Shown: positions 52,689 through 63,085, numbered from the stretch's first letter. The stretch: 64,000 nt of DNA from Neodontobutis hainanensis (GCA_024349245.1 JALDNG010000477.1:1-64000), one strand, 5' to 3'. Translations and numbers: made by a program. The notes: a model not told the origin generated them from the letters alone.

Positions 52689-52775
52689 TGTTAAGATAAA
52701 TAATTCGAAAACTAAGAAGTCTTCCGATAATTTAAGTATGTTATATTTCTACCCCTTTTCGTTTTTAATCGGCTT
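52689..52775. repeat. Left (3') LTR remnant of gypsy element 2
   Basis: It begins TGTTAAGATAAATAATTCGA and aligns with 57,628 on through GAA-TCTTCCGAT and a further degraded ~40 bp. The inner border is uncertain. Confidence 0.5.
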
Positions 52776-53099
52776 ATTCTAGATTATCTGCGAAGTGTGA
52801 ATCGGTATAGGTATATCTGAAATTTTTGGCAAGCTCTTCATGTTCTTTTATATTGGTCTTTGGCCCATCATTTTGGCAGATAACACATGTGCGGTAAATT
52901 TTGGTGGATAATTTTTTGACCTTAATGGATGCTAGACCTCTCGTTTTGTGTGTATATCGGATACTTTACCAAAAATTATACTGTATGATTCATTTTAAAT
53001 AGGGTGTATTTTTCAAGGAGTGATAAATTTTGTAATTACGAAATCTTTTTGTGTATATTTTACTTCTTAAAGAGAATGATTGTACATTATGTTCATTCT

Positions 53100-53900
53100 G
53101 TTTCTTGATTTATCCAATGCGATTCTAACTTCAGAAAGGATATATTTAAGTTTAAGATCTGATGAATGTATGAAATCTTGTTAAAGGTAAATAGAGCGAA
53201 TATGAGTTCAAAGTTCATCGTGTCGAGCGTTGATTTGAAATCATTAGATTTAACAAGTTAAGAAGGAGAATATCCCGTTGAGGTATTTTCTCCAACTCGG
53301 AGACCTAATAAGACTTTTAAAATATTTATCCTAATGTATTTATCTCAAAGAGTTATTCTTATAAACTCATTGATAGGTTTTATTGAATCTCTATACGAGA
53401 TCATTTTACATTAAATGGTATGTGTGGTTCGTGGCTTTAAGATTCCAAAATAATCACAGAGATTTTCGAGGTTTTCTGATTTTAATTAGGTTCCATGGTA
53501 AATAAGATGAATTGAAGAATCCCAGAGTGAAGGTCAATATATAATTTGATTACGTTTGCAGAGGTTTTAGTGTTTTAGTCTTGTACTAGTATGGCTTCTA
53601 ACGATTTCGTGAATTAATCTACAATTACCACTCCGTATGTGTTCCCGGATTTAGTTTCTGTTTGAGGTCTTGTGAAATCAATCCATCGTGTATTCAATTG
53701 GTTTCGGCAAATATGTTGGAAAGACGCTTTTTGGGTATAATTTTTACTTTTATCAATATACTCTAAAGACATAATTGAATAAAATTTTTTCGAATGGTCA
53801 CTCATACTAGGCCAGAATAATCTCTTTCTTAGACAATGAAATGTTTAATTCATTTTAAAGTGACTGAAGTTTTTGAATCTATGTTACGTTAATGAGACTA
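53100..53900 (-). pseudogene. Integrase domain (gypsy 2)
   Basis: A zinc-binding remnant (FSHFKMN then LRKRLFWPSMSDHSKKF) is followed by FQHICRNQLNTRWIDFTRPQ and TETKSGNTYGVVIVD (about 53,690-53,614). After a stop comes FTKSLEAILVQD and NTKTSANVIK. WIDFTRP contains the first catalytic Asp, and VVIVD-FTK-LEA is the next conserved block. Lower coordinates decay into unreadable sequence. A patch at about 52,790-52,895 (TCVICQNDGPKTNIKEHEEL) may be the C-terminal tail. Confidence 0.7.
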
Positions 53901-54359
53901 TATGATAGGGATGTAAAAATCACAACTTGCGTGATCTTCTTCAAATCTAAAGTTATTCCTTTTTTACCATAAGACTGCATAGTCATTTCAGTAAAATGGA
54001 TGAATTCAGTGAGGATCAATCATAAGTATTTTAATAGATTGGATAATTGATTTTTTCTCTCATTTCTGGTTCTTGGTTGACTGAGTGTACTTTAAGTCAT
54101 TGTTGAATTGAATGGTGTTTATCAACCGTGTCAGAAAATCTGCAAAAATATTTTAATCCCCGGAATATATTCGTGTCAAGAACCGATCCAATTCTTGCAT
54201 CATTCGAGCAGTTCGCTCATAGAGATCTCTCCGATTCCTTTTACAGACCTGTTTGTCATGGTCTGTCATTACATAAATCTTTTCTGAAGGAGTTATTTCA
54301 GAAATTTTCAATTAAAGAAAACCAGGGAATTATATTTATTTTAGGATAAACTTTAAAGC

Positions 54360-54545
54360 AGTCTATAAATGGCTATTGGACATAATTAATTTCTGCCCCA
54401 CCAAAACTAAAACAGTTCCAACAACTACATCAGATGAATCAAAATTTATGATAAAATCTTTTGAAACATTTGACATGTAAATAGTTAAATTGTTAATTAT
54501 TTCTTCTGGAGTTTTCCAAGCGTTTACATGGCAGTGTTTTTAAAA
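54360..54545 (-). pseudogene. RNase H domain start (gypsy 2)
   Basis: The minus strand reads WKTPEEIINNLTIYMSNVSK then DFIINFDSSDVVVGTVLVL, the classic junction of reverse transcriptase to RNase H (P---K-F-L-TDASD-G-GAVL), in one frame for about 57 codons. The remainder down to about 53,900 is not readable with confidence. Confidence 0.7.
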
Positions 54546-54836
54546 TTTATTTACAATGTATTTGAGTATGCCTTTACAAGAGTGCCTCAATGTCTAAAAA
54601 TTTTTCATGAATAGATGCAAAAATCCTAAGCGTCCACTTAGATTGATTTGAGTTCAGACCAATTTTTGACAATCTAAAATTCAACTATTTGTCTGACGTT
54701 TTCCTTGATATAATTTATGCCGCTTTGGAGATTTTGAATTTTATTAAATCTAATTATTGAAACTCAAACATGCATTTTTATTTTTACTTGTCATGCTATT
54801 TAAAATATGGATTGATCCGTGAAAATATATTTGAGA

Positions 54837-55270
54837 TTAACTCAAAAACTTAAGAATGATTATGCTAATTGTTTTGACAGAACAACAAAGTGTATCTCTG
54901 AGAATGTAGTCCGTTAATTGTTGAAACTTATTTTGTGCATTGCCCAATCTGAAGGTAAATACAATTAATTCCCATAAAGCCACTCGTCTATATGAATAAT
55001 ACACCGACTTTTCTTCGCTCCTCTCTTCCATATCGCATTGACAATATTCTGATTGAAGGTAAAGGGTCATTTAAAGGCATGCTCCAGCCATAGTATTCAG
55101 GATATCCTAAATGTTTGGAAGATAATAAACCACCTTCCTGGTTAAGTTGTTAAATTTTATGTTATCAACATAGAGCCAATAGTTTCTTTTTTTACTCTAA
55201 GAGTAGAGGAACACCGAGGAACGTTACTTTTCAAAATAACTTGGGCTGGAACGTTGAATTATTCTGATAA
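54837..55270 (-). pseudogene. Reverse transcriptase domain (gypsy 2)
   Basis: It begins on the minus strand with an S-P-V block degraded to PAQVILK, then RVKKETIGSMLI. A block around LPNI-DILNTMAGACL corresponds to the YPLP-I-D-L--L-GA segment. Next come LYLQSEYCQCDMEERSEEK and FRLGNAQNKFQQL, which correspond to the F-LDL-SGY-QI and PFGL-NAP--FQ blocks. The YxDD box is degraded to VKTISIIIL at about 54,870. Several frames are needed. Confidence 0.65.
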
Positions 55271-55489
55271 TCGATTTCACATTTCAAATGATGTGAAAAA
55301 TATACAGGTGTGTTATCAAAGAAAAAGATGTCTATTTTTGAATAAAATGATTTTAAATATTCGTTCTACCCAAATCAGTGTTGTTTTTGAGAAACATACT
55401 TCTTTTCTTTAAAGAAGGTTAAGTAAGTTTTCTTTCAATAACTTGTCCAAAAGATAAGAAATATTCTTATTGTCTCATGTGCCGTGAAG

Positions 55490-55640
55490 TCACGTTGAGA
55501 TTTTATGGAAAGTGTACTCCATGAATTTAAATCTATTACCATATGGTGACGATGAATGATGTCTCTGCCAATAATGAGGTTGTATTTTACATCAGAAGAA
55601 AATAAAAATATACGATTTAATTTTAACGATTTTTGTTAAA
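55490..55640 (-). pseudogene. Retropepsin-like protease fragment (gypsy 2)
   Basis: On the minus strand the frame reads FSSDVKYNLIIGRDIIHRHH then MVIDLNSWS. It matches the C-terminal half of gypsy proteases (D-ILG-DF--------ID). It lies between gag and the reverse transcriptase. The catalytic Asp-Thr/Ser-Gly is not recoverable. Confidence 0.55.
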
Positions 55641-55839
55641 TAAAGAGAGAAAGTATTCCGGATAACTTTATTTAAGTTTCTTTAAAAGCTTCTATGTCAC
55701 AATCTGTATTTAATTAAATCCTTAAGAAAGGAAATTTTTAAATGTAAATAAATATACAAAATCCTTTATAAATCAGAGTATTGCTAACTTTACATGATTT
55801 TTGGATGATGAACTCGAGAAAATGTTCTGATAATTTATT

Positions 55840-57503
55840 TATCTGGAAGTTAACAGGATACGAGTCAAAACGGTTTTAAATATAGGCATATTTTGAGCTT
55901 TCATAGAGTTTGACTGAATGTCCTCAGTACTCTCACTTTCTAAAGATAATGAGATATTTACATTCTTTTGTCTAAGGACCACAGGCTCCACCATTTTCGC
56001 ATTCAAAGTATTGTGAGTTCTATAACCATATTTCGATCTTTCTAGGGCTCCAGAGGATATCATTCGCGTCTTTAGTTGGTTCATCTTGGGATGTACAAGT
56101 CCTATTTTGGTAATTCAAAATTTTTCTTAAGCTTGTCAAGTTGTCATTTGATCGTTTGAATCAGATGAGCCAACTGATCTAAATGCATTCATTCTCATAA
56201 ATCCTATTTGGTCCTTGATCCTATCGAGCAAGATCAAGGCTTAAGAACAAGGTTTTTTGTAGTTAAGGTATTCCATCACACTCCGATAAAAAGAAACTGA
56301 AGATAGAACTGTCAGATGTAGTTTTTACATCAAAATGAATTGATTCTCTGCTTTATAAATATTTGGCTGAGTATTCACATAAAATTGTTCAAGAATATTT
56401 TATACTTTTTGATAAATGAGTTTAATTTTGATCAATATGGGTGTTATTCAATCTTACGTGATCCTAAAATACGATCAAATTCATTCTTGACCAAATAAGT
56501 AAACCTCTTATAATTTCTGCCGAACTAAGTTGCTTTGACCAGACATAAATAATTTTTGTTGACTACATTGTTAATAAGAGGAAATTTTGCCGTTTATATA
56601 CGGCAGCAGTTATATTTTTTCCAACGCGTGAGTGCAAGTGAATGATTCCCACGATTAGTCTTGAGATAATCAGACTCAAATTTGAAGATCTTAAATTCAC
56701 GATGTTTCTCCTGCTGTCCAGTCTTGTTAAATGATTTATGAAGCTATCTGCAGGGAGATTATCGTGCATAGCTTTTACCTTGGCCATACGTGAAACAGAA
56801 GAAATGAGCTTTCATTTCTTGATGATGTTTTGCGCGTAAGCTGTAAGGATGTATTTCAGTAGGTGGATTTAATAAGTGAGATAAATGGTTTTTTAATAAG
56901 TTATAATTACATGCCTAATGACAGAAAAAGCATTTTTTGTTTGATCTGTAAAGAGGAAAATATTGAGAGTAATGTGCGCATTTATTCTCAGCTAGATCGT
57001 GATCCCATCCATTTTCCTCTTCAAGAATGGTATTAAGTAAATTTGAGTTATAATCTTTTCCTCTGATAGACAAAACAATGCAGAAACCGATTTGAATCAT
57101 TTTGTGAGATTTTGCTCAGTATATAAGGAATAAGCATACTTGGCTATTTTTTCTACCCTTAAGTGGGTGAGAGGAAAAATCCAGGTTTTGAGGCGTTCGT
57201 TCATGTAAATATGAGTAATAATAAGAACTTGGTCACTGAAAGAGGTTATAGCTTCATCTCAACCTGGAATAAATTTATGGGGTCAGAGCCTGAAGTGAAT
57301 AGCATTTTGTCTGCTTCTCGATTTGATACGAGCATGAGATCAAGGCTTTTTCAAATGTTATCTTATGATTCATCAATTGTAAAGTAGCTAATGGATTCCT
57401 TAACTCTCTCTTGAGAAATGTCATAAGTTGTGAATGAATTAAACTGGTTTCCCATTATATATTGACTCTGATCAGGTAGATGTGTGGAGAAAACGGATTC
57501 CAT
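55840..57503 (-). pseudogene. Gag-like region of gypsy element 2
   Basis: An ATG at 57,503, about 125 bases inside the 5' LTR, opens MESVFSTHLPDQSQYIMG and continues to YFTIDES before a stop. The same frame then gives EADKMLFTSGSDPINLFQVE. Below it are patches such as LPADSFINHLTRLDSRRNIV (about 56,750-56,690) and LVLRQ-type polar stretches to 55,839. Position, size (~1.6 kb) and a start directly after the leader identify it as gag. No CCHC knuckle is readable. Confidence 0.55.
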
Positions 57504-57627
57504 CTTGAAGATATTGCAGCCATTGGCTAAGGATAATATATTAAATTGGAAAATGGAGTAAAATCTTAGTCGTTTATATTGTTTTGAATATTAAATTCTG
57601 CCATCTTGATCCCACTGCTGTCATGAC

Positions 57628-57715
57628 TGTTAAGATTAATCATTCTAAAATTACGAATTCTTCCGATTAGGCATAATATCTTACACCCTGGTTGATTCGA
57701 TATCGTTCATTTTAA
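57628..57715. repeat. Right (5') LTR remnant of gypsy element 2
   Basis: It begins TGTTAAGATTAATCATTCTA and is a direct repeat of 52,689 on. The outer border could not be placed, so no target-site duplication can be named. Confidence 0.5.
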
Positions 57716-57720
57716 ATATA

Positions 57721-58691
57721 ACTAAAAATACATAAACTAAAATTCATATCAAGATGTTTTTAATTGGAGAGGAACATATATCATATGTAGAAATTCCTGG
57801 AATTGGTAAAATGCATCTCTCTATTATGGAAGGGAGGATAAAAAGGCTTTGAGCAAATATATTGATGAATATGCGACAAATGCATGAGAAATTAGATTAC
57901 ACTTACCTAATTTTCTGGTTAAAATTGCGTATCTTTGATTCTCTCATTTGATTTAAATGTCTCTCTTGCTATTTACTGATTTTATATGCATCTAGATTTA
58001 TCGTGATTTATGTCCATATGAAAGTTCATATCGTTCAAAATATTAAAATTCATAGATTTAATACACCTATTAACGTAGAAGAAGGTATTGTGCGCTCCTG
58101 AAAGTTATTTCCATTGTTGAACTATCATAAATTTTCACAATAATTTTTTTACTTTTTGAAATGAATATAACAATAATTGCCTTCATTGATTTATTTCACT
58201 GAAAATATTTTTTCAATGTGAATGTTTTGCCCTTCTAAAAATACAACTTTACTTCACTGATATTTTTTTATTTTGAATTTAGGGGTATTTTGACAACATG
58301 AACATCCGTAATAGATCTCTACGGGATTCTTGTTTACATCTTCTTAAATTCGGATATTTTAAGATGTTACAGATGGGAAAATCTTTTATTTTGGTTGTAT
58401 CTAATTAAACAAGTTGAAAAAGAAGAGAAAATTGGAGATATACACTAAAGCACTGAGAATACTCTATAATCTAAGCTAGTAGGTTTTCATAACCCTCTAT
58501 TCACACTTTTATATCAATAAACCCACGACGATTTTTGTTCATTCATGTTTACATAATTTTTTACAGTTTTCTTGCATATTTTAACACAACGGTTGATCAT
58601 AATAGTTTTAACATTGTTTTTCGTTTTATTTTATACTTGCAGATTGCACCTGTGGTTGTTCAGGAGTTTTTCTTAGAATAAAATTCAAAAA
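57721..58691. other. Flank of gypsy element 2
   Basis: Moderately GC-richer to about 58,000, so it may include the rest of the 5' LTR or older inserted DNA, but no repeat partner was found by eye. Confidence 0.4.
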
Positions 58692-58970
58692 ATGGAAGTG
58701 TTTGCTTTTATCAATCGATTTTTAATTTCATATGAAGGAAAATGTAATTTAAAAATGAAAAAAACAGTAGCAGAAATGAATAAAATAGAATACGAAAAAA
58801 TTAATTTAAATGAATTTCTTTATATCAAACAATATTTGCAGTTTTTTCATCTCATGAGTATACGTATAAATCAGAAAATTTTCCGACGCGTGAGCATGCC
58901 ACACACAGTTTTCAATATTAGACAAGTTAATTTTTCAATCTATGATGTTGAAACCTCATCGGAGGCGTAG
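58692..58970 (+). CDS. Possible hypothetical protein, 92 aa
   Basis: A plus-strand frame from ATG (MEVFAFINRFLISYEGKC) to TAG. Its last third is GC-richer than the flanks (RRVSMPHTVFNIRQVNFSIY, DVETSSEA). It lies about 1 kb outside the 5' LTR of gypsy element 2. No signal, domain or family is recognised. It may be a relic or a chance frame. Confidence 0.25.
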   Translation: MEVFAFINRFLISYEGKCNLKMKKTVAEMNKIEYEKINLNEFLYIKQYLQFFHLMSIRINQKIFRRVSMPHTVFNIRQVNFSIYDVETSSEA

Positions 58971-59191
58971 CCAAAATATTTACAAAATTTTATATAAATA
59001 GTATAAGCGGTAAACGCATGCATCCCTTACAAGCATATGCACTAACATTCATTTTTATTTATTTAGATATAAGATGCTTAAGTTTGAAATTATGGACTTT
59101 TTTCAGGATTTTCAAGATAATCCAGTTTTCATATTTTTAATTATTTTTTAAGAGTTGTTATTAAAATGCAAAATTAGGGGTTTTCTGGTTT

Positions 59192-59449
59192 TTAGAGGTG
59201 TTCTGATTTTTCAATGTAAAATTTATTCAAAACAATTTTGTGAATTTTTATGATGTAGATGCTAATAAATTCATCGTGTCTTTTATCTCTTAGATGTAAT
59301 TTTTCACAATTTTTCAGATTTTTTCTTGATATAAGTTCACATTGTGCCTTAATGAAATTTTTACATTTCTTATTAATGCTACTATAGCCAAAAAATTTTA
59401 ACATATGTATTCCTAAAGAAGCTGAAAGTAAAAGGTAAATCAGAAACAT
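59192..59449 (-). CDS. Possible small secreted protein, 85 aa
   Basis: The ATG at 59,449 opens a textbook-like signal sequence (MFLIYLLLSASLGIH), followed by a basic, lysine-rich chain with cysteines in KKCKNF, AQCEL and LKNCEKL. It lies 430 bases downstream of broken gene B, on the same strand. An 85-codon frame is expected a few times by chance in this much A/T-rich DNA, so length alone proves nothing. The signal sequence and position are what favour it. No homologue recognised. Confidence 0.35.
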   Translation of the reverse strand: MFLIYLLLSASLGIHMLKFFGYSSINKKCKNFIKAQCELISRKNLKNCEKLHLRDKRHDEFISIYIIKIHKIVLNKFYIEKSEHL

Positions 59450-59881
59450 CTTTGTCAGCCGAAAAAATAAAAACAGAATTAAACTTTTGAGACGATAGAT
59501 TAATTCTTGGCAGAGAAATTAATAAAAACTTTCATTCAAAAATCAGAATTTAAGAGGTAAAAAAGAAGGTTATGCGCATAGCACAAACATGTCTGCAACG
59601 AAGATTGATGCGAATAGGACAGGGTCTGCGCCAAAAATAATATGTTCAATTAAGATTAAAATTCGATTTTCTTCACTATTTTTATGATTATCGGTATGTT
59701 TAACAAAAATGAAAAAATTAAAGCAAGATCACCCAGGAATGAGTGTATCAACTAAATGTAAATTGATTAATCACGCTTTAGTTTATTATATTTTGAGATT
59801 TAGAAGATTCGATCTTTAATTTTATTGATAATGATATTTGTTCAGGATTTTTAAGGTAAAGGTAAGTTACAGTGGATTTGT

Positions 59882-61226
59882 TTATTTTTTTGATCCGAAA
59901 GATCCCTTTTTGCATTGATCAATGATATCCCAGGGTATTTGTCTTACGACAGAAATTGAGGGATTATTATCAGAATACATTTCACAGTTGCTTTTTTCAA
60001 ACAATGTAACTCCATTCAAACTGTGAATTTCAATCGAGGCCCACTAATTAAACAGTTATAAACTTACCTTTCTGTCGATATAACACCCAATTCTATCAAC
60101 CTCTTGAACAAAAAAATAGAGGCATTCGTTTGGATTGCAACCATTTTCTAAAATCATTGATTTAGATAACTTTCTTTTGAAGAAATTAAAGTCAATTGAA
60201 TATTCTCAAGTTCTATGTCACTCATCGTCGGTACAAATAAAGAAAATTCACCAGTTTTAAGTGTATATGTACACATACCGAGGACTTTCATTCTGTCCTC
60301 CATAAGAGTAATCCTAAAATAATTTTCCAAATTTTATGATTTATATTTTACTGCGTATTTTTCATCAAAAACCATCTTGAGTTGATGTTTTTTCAATTCT
60401 TCTCTCTTACAGAGTGAGATTTCACCAAAATCAGTGATGGTAAAGTGTTATGTTCGTATTGAGGCATCATTTCGAAAGTTACCCAAATATATTTTGGAAA
60501 ATGTTCCATTGTCCGAGTTGTTTGACGAAGAAGTATAAGTCCATTTTGTCCTTTTGACTAAAATTAGATTTTATGAAAACCATAAGCTTCAAACAATAAA
60601 AAAATTCGAAGCTCCGATTGTGAACAACGACTTCATCAATGTCAGATTCATCTGTATCTGTTTCATGAATTTTATTATGAGGTGTTGTAGGCGATTCCAA
60701 ATTATCGTTCATATAAACTTGAATGATGGATCTATGTTCGAGTCCGTGTAAATAAAACGTTGTACTTTCACTCTCAGGATACATTCGAGCAAAAAACGAT
60801 TCGATGTTTCCTGTTGAGTTTTTTAATTTTAAATTCACTGATAATAACTTCGTTATTTTATGGAAATACCGTATAGAGCAGCTTGTCTTTGGCTAAATGA
60901 GAAACTTCGACATTGGATTTGCATGGTTTCATAACTTGTATTAATTTCAGGTATCTTTTACGCACTTGATGTTCTTTACCTTCAGAGAAGAGAGAAAACT
61001 CGGCAATAATCATTTTAAAACGACTTGGAATAAAATGAAGTGTGGAATTAAAAAAAAGAGTCTGACATTGATCCTCAGTGTCGTGAATCTTAAAGTCGTA
61101 AAATATAAAAACCCTGTAAAATACTCTTGTGTATCCATCGAATGAATTATGACAAATTGATATCACTATAATATTGATAAAAATGATTCCGATAATAGAA
61201 TAATCTTTTTTATAATTACTCCACAT
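59882..61226 (-). pseudogene. Broken gene for a ~448-codon predicted secreted protein (family 1, copy B)
   Basis: An ATG at 61,226 opens a 122-codon frame with a hydrophobic N-terminal segment (YSIIGIIFINIIVISICHN) preceded by KK, like a signal peptide or anchor. It contains LHFIPSRFKMII and PCKSNV, matching copy A. A 119-codon frame follows (60,838-60,479) with a Glu/Asp/Thr-rich stretch (HETDTDESDIDEVV). The next frame continues from 60,480 through several in-frame stops with FRITLMED, TGEFSLFVPTMSD and FKRLIELGVISTER. The last frame ends with IPWDIIDQCKKGSFG, then SKK and TAA at 59,884-59,882. Overall length, block order and the final motif match copy A. At least three frameshifts and several stops show the gene is dead. 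A small signal-peptide ORF lies 430 bases downstream on the same strand. Function is unknown. Confidence 0.75.
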
Positions 61227-62415
61227 TTGTTATAGTTAATCTGCGCCACTGCAGTTAAATGATTTTTCTATTAGACGGTTAGAATTTTATCATGGTTAAT
61301 TACATGGACAAATTGGCTCCATACAATAAATTTTGTCAAATTATATAATTAAATGTAATAAATATTTATTACTTCTCATTAATTGGAACAAAATAACATA
61401 AATACATGGCCTATCAGATAATAGAATACCTCATAAAATTTTAGACACTCCTAACACAAGATTGTATTGTTAGCATTATATCTACATTTACGGAATACTT
61501 AACATTGAGATTTTGAAAATTATAATAATCTTTTCAAGTCAAATTAATATTTTACTGTGAACATGTAATATGTAGTTATGAGTTTTTGCCATTAAAACTT
61601 TTCAAGAAAATAATAATTAATTTTATTTTTTTAACTCAGCAGAATCAAACAGTCATTTGTTTATTTAATATTCTTTTAGGATATTTCTACGAGTTATAAC
61701 GACTTTTTCGTCCTACTATTTTCTAAGGGGAGAAATTTTTATTCCCATATCCGGAACATGCGCAAAATCAATCATAGTTAGTCATAATTATTGAACCCTA
61801 TTTTCTCATACGATTCGAGCTTTTTAAATTTTATAATTTTTTCACAACGGTAAATTGTCAATTCTTATATATTTTAAATTTTTTGTTTAATCAATATGAA
61901 TACACCATAACTTTTCATAAAAACCCCGAAATGATTGACTCGAAATTTTATAAAAGCGCGAAATGTGGTCGATGTCCTTTTTTGTCAATAACTAATAATT
62001 AGTTTCTGGGTGTTGTCTTAATTTTTCTTTAATTACAGGCAATGCTACACACGGGTTTGTAATTTGGCTTATATAAACCTCGCATTAAATCATCTTGAGA
62101 TTACATTTCTTTTCACATATTTTAATAAAACACAAGTCATTCTAATGTTTAGCGCGTATGTTAATTCATTGAAAATGGAAATAATGGATGACCCTTACCA
62201 CAATGTTTTCATTATGATTAGAAATATTACTTTAACAGTATAACTGTTTTATAATACAACATCTACATGATTATGTGAACAGTTTTCATTGGTATAATGG
62301 TAAATATTTAATTTAAGCTATCTAGCATAATACTTAAAAAATACGTCTTTATACTACGCCGATTGATTCGGCGCATGCTACATTTAAAATGTAGAAAAAT
62401 TAATCAAAACGTATA
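61227..62415. other. AT-rich spacer upstream of broken gene B
   Basis: No promoter or frame that I can support before the deleted transposon copy. Confidence 0.55.
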
Positions 62416-62417
62416 TA

Positions 62418-62511
62418 TAGGGTTTCCCAGCAAATAACGTCATTTTCCCAAAAATTAACGTCACTTTCCCAAAAATCAACGTCATATTAAAAATCAAATA
62501 TATAAATAATG
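62418..62511. repeat. Left terminal inverted repeat of the deleted transposon copy
   Basis: About 94 bp with three tandem units ending AACGTCA, one more than the left end of the copy at 28,100. It is inverted relative to 63,008-63,083. Confidence 0.85.
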
Positions 62512-62591
62512 AGTAAAAATTAAAAGCCGTAATATTATTATTTTGTAAACACTTTGAAATCAACCTCTAAAGTAATTTTTAATGCCCTTAA

Positions 62592-62975
62592 ATGACTGAG
62601 GAAGAGAATCACATTAATAATGAAAGAATTATAAGGAGAAGAAGGACTTTATCCACTGAACAAAAACGAGCAATAACAGAATATTTAAATCATGGAATAC
62701 AAATCTCAGAAATTGCTTGAAGATTATTAATTCCTCGAACAACTATATCTATATTTTCCAAAAGGTTTTTTGATGGGAGGGAAACAGTAAGACGAGGTCG
62801 CTCACAACAAACAAAGCTGAATGATCATCAAAAGGCCAGGCTTCTTGAGTTGGTTAATGATGATCCTACACGAACACTTGAAGCATTGAAAACAACCATT
62901 GAGCGGGAATTTAATATTCAAATAAGTAAAAGTTCGATTGATCGTTATTTAAACGATTTTCATTATTCTATAAAA
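62592..62975 (+). pseudogene. Transposase N-terminal DNA-binding part, one stop codon
   Basis: From ATG at 62,592 the frame reads through about 128 codons with a single TGA (62,718-62,720), probably a CGA-to-TGA change inside the first helix-turn-helix. Order: basic RIIRRRRTLS, helix-turn-helix 1 (GIQISEIA, stop, RLLIPRTTISIF), an RRGRSQQTKL linker resembling the GRPR-like hook of Tc1 transposases, and helix-turn-helix 2 (RTLEALKTTIE to SKSSIDRYLNDF). The frame then runs into the deletion. The catalytic Asp-Asp-Glu residues are absent. The N-terminal frame is far better preserved here than in the full-length copy, which has several frameshifts in the same part. Confidence 0.8.
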
Positions 62976-63007
62976 AAATTTTCTATTTTAATTTATTTTT
63001 ATAACAA

Positions 63008-63083
63008 CAATTATTTATTTATTTGATTTTTTTAATACGACGTTAATTTTTGGGAAAGTGACGTTATTTGCTGGGAACCCCTA
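63008..63083. repeat. Right terminal inverted repeat of the deleted transposon copy
   Basis: About 76 bp with two tandem GACGTTA units, one fewer than the right end of the copy at 28,100. The arrangement (3 left, 2 right) is the mirror image of the first copy (2 left, 3 right). Confidence 0.85.
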
Positions 63084-63085
63084 TA

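Larger units (their letters stand above)
52689..57720 (-). mobile_element. Decayed Ty3/gypsy-like LTR retroelement 2
   Basis: A second gypsy-type element on the minus strand with gag, protease, reverse transcriptase, RNase H and integrase in order from 57,503 down to about 53,100. Direct repeats start TGTTAAGAT at 52,689 and 57,628. They agree at 34 of the first 40 bases, are 4,939 bp apart, and fit LTR ends of a ~5-kb element. On the minus strand a GTGGGATCAAG sequence follows the 5' LTR with a short leader before the first gag ATG. Multiple stops and shifts make it inactive. Confidence 0.8.
62418..63083 (+). mobile_element. Internally deleted copy (666 bp) of the 28.1-kb IS630/Tc1-like transposon
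   Basis: It has the same TAGGGTTTCCCAGCAAATAA start, a slightly mutated end (GCTGGGAACCCCTA) and flanking TA at 62,416-62,417 and 63,084-63,085. Compared with the full-length copy it lacks about 0.67 kb covering the whole catalytic domain. The junction is at about 62,972-62,980 in an A/T run (TAAAAAAATTTTC), consistent with deletion at a short shared A/T sequence. Both ends are retained, so it could in principle be mobilised by transposase from elsewhere. Confidence 0.9.

Noticed and set aside
54128..54349. Plus-strand frame inside gypsy element 2
   Set aside because: It lies between RNase H and integrase, which are on the minus strand. Shadow despite a reasonable composition.
57163..57387. 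Plus-strand frame near the gypsy 2 gag start
   Set aside because: The minus strand carries the gag start directly after the leader. The plus frame has no motif.
60554..60751. 65-codon plus-strand frame
   Set aside because: Shadow of broken gene B on the opposite strand.
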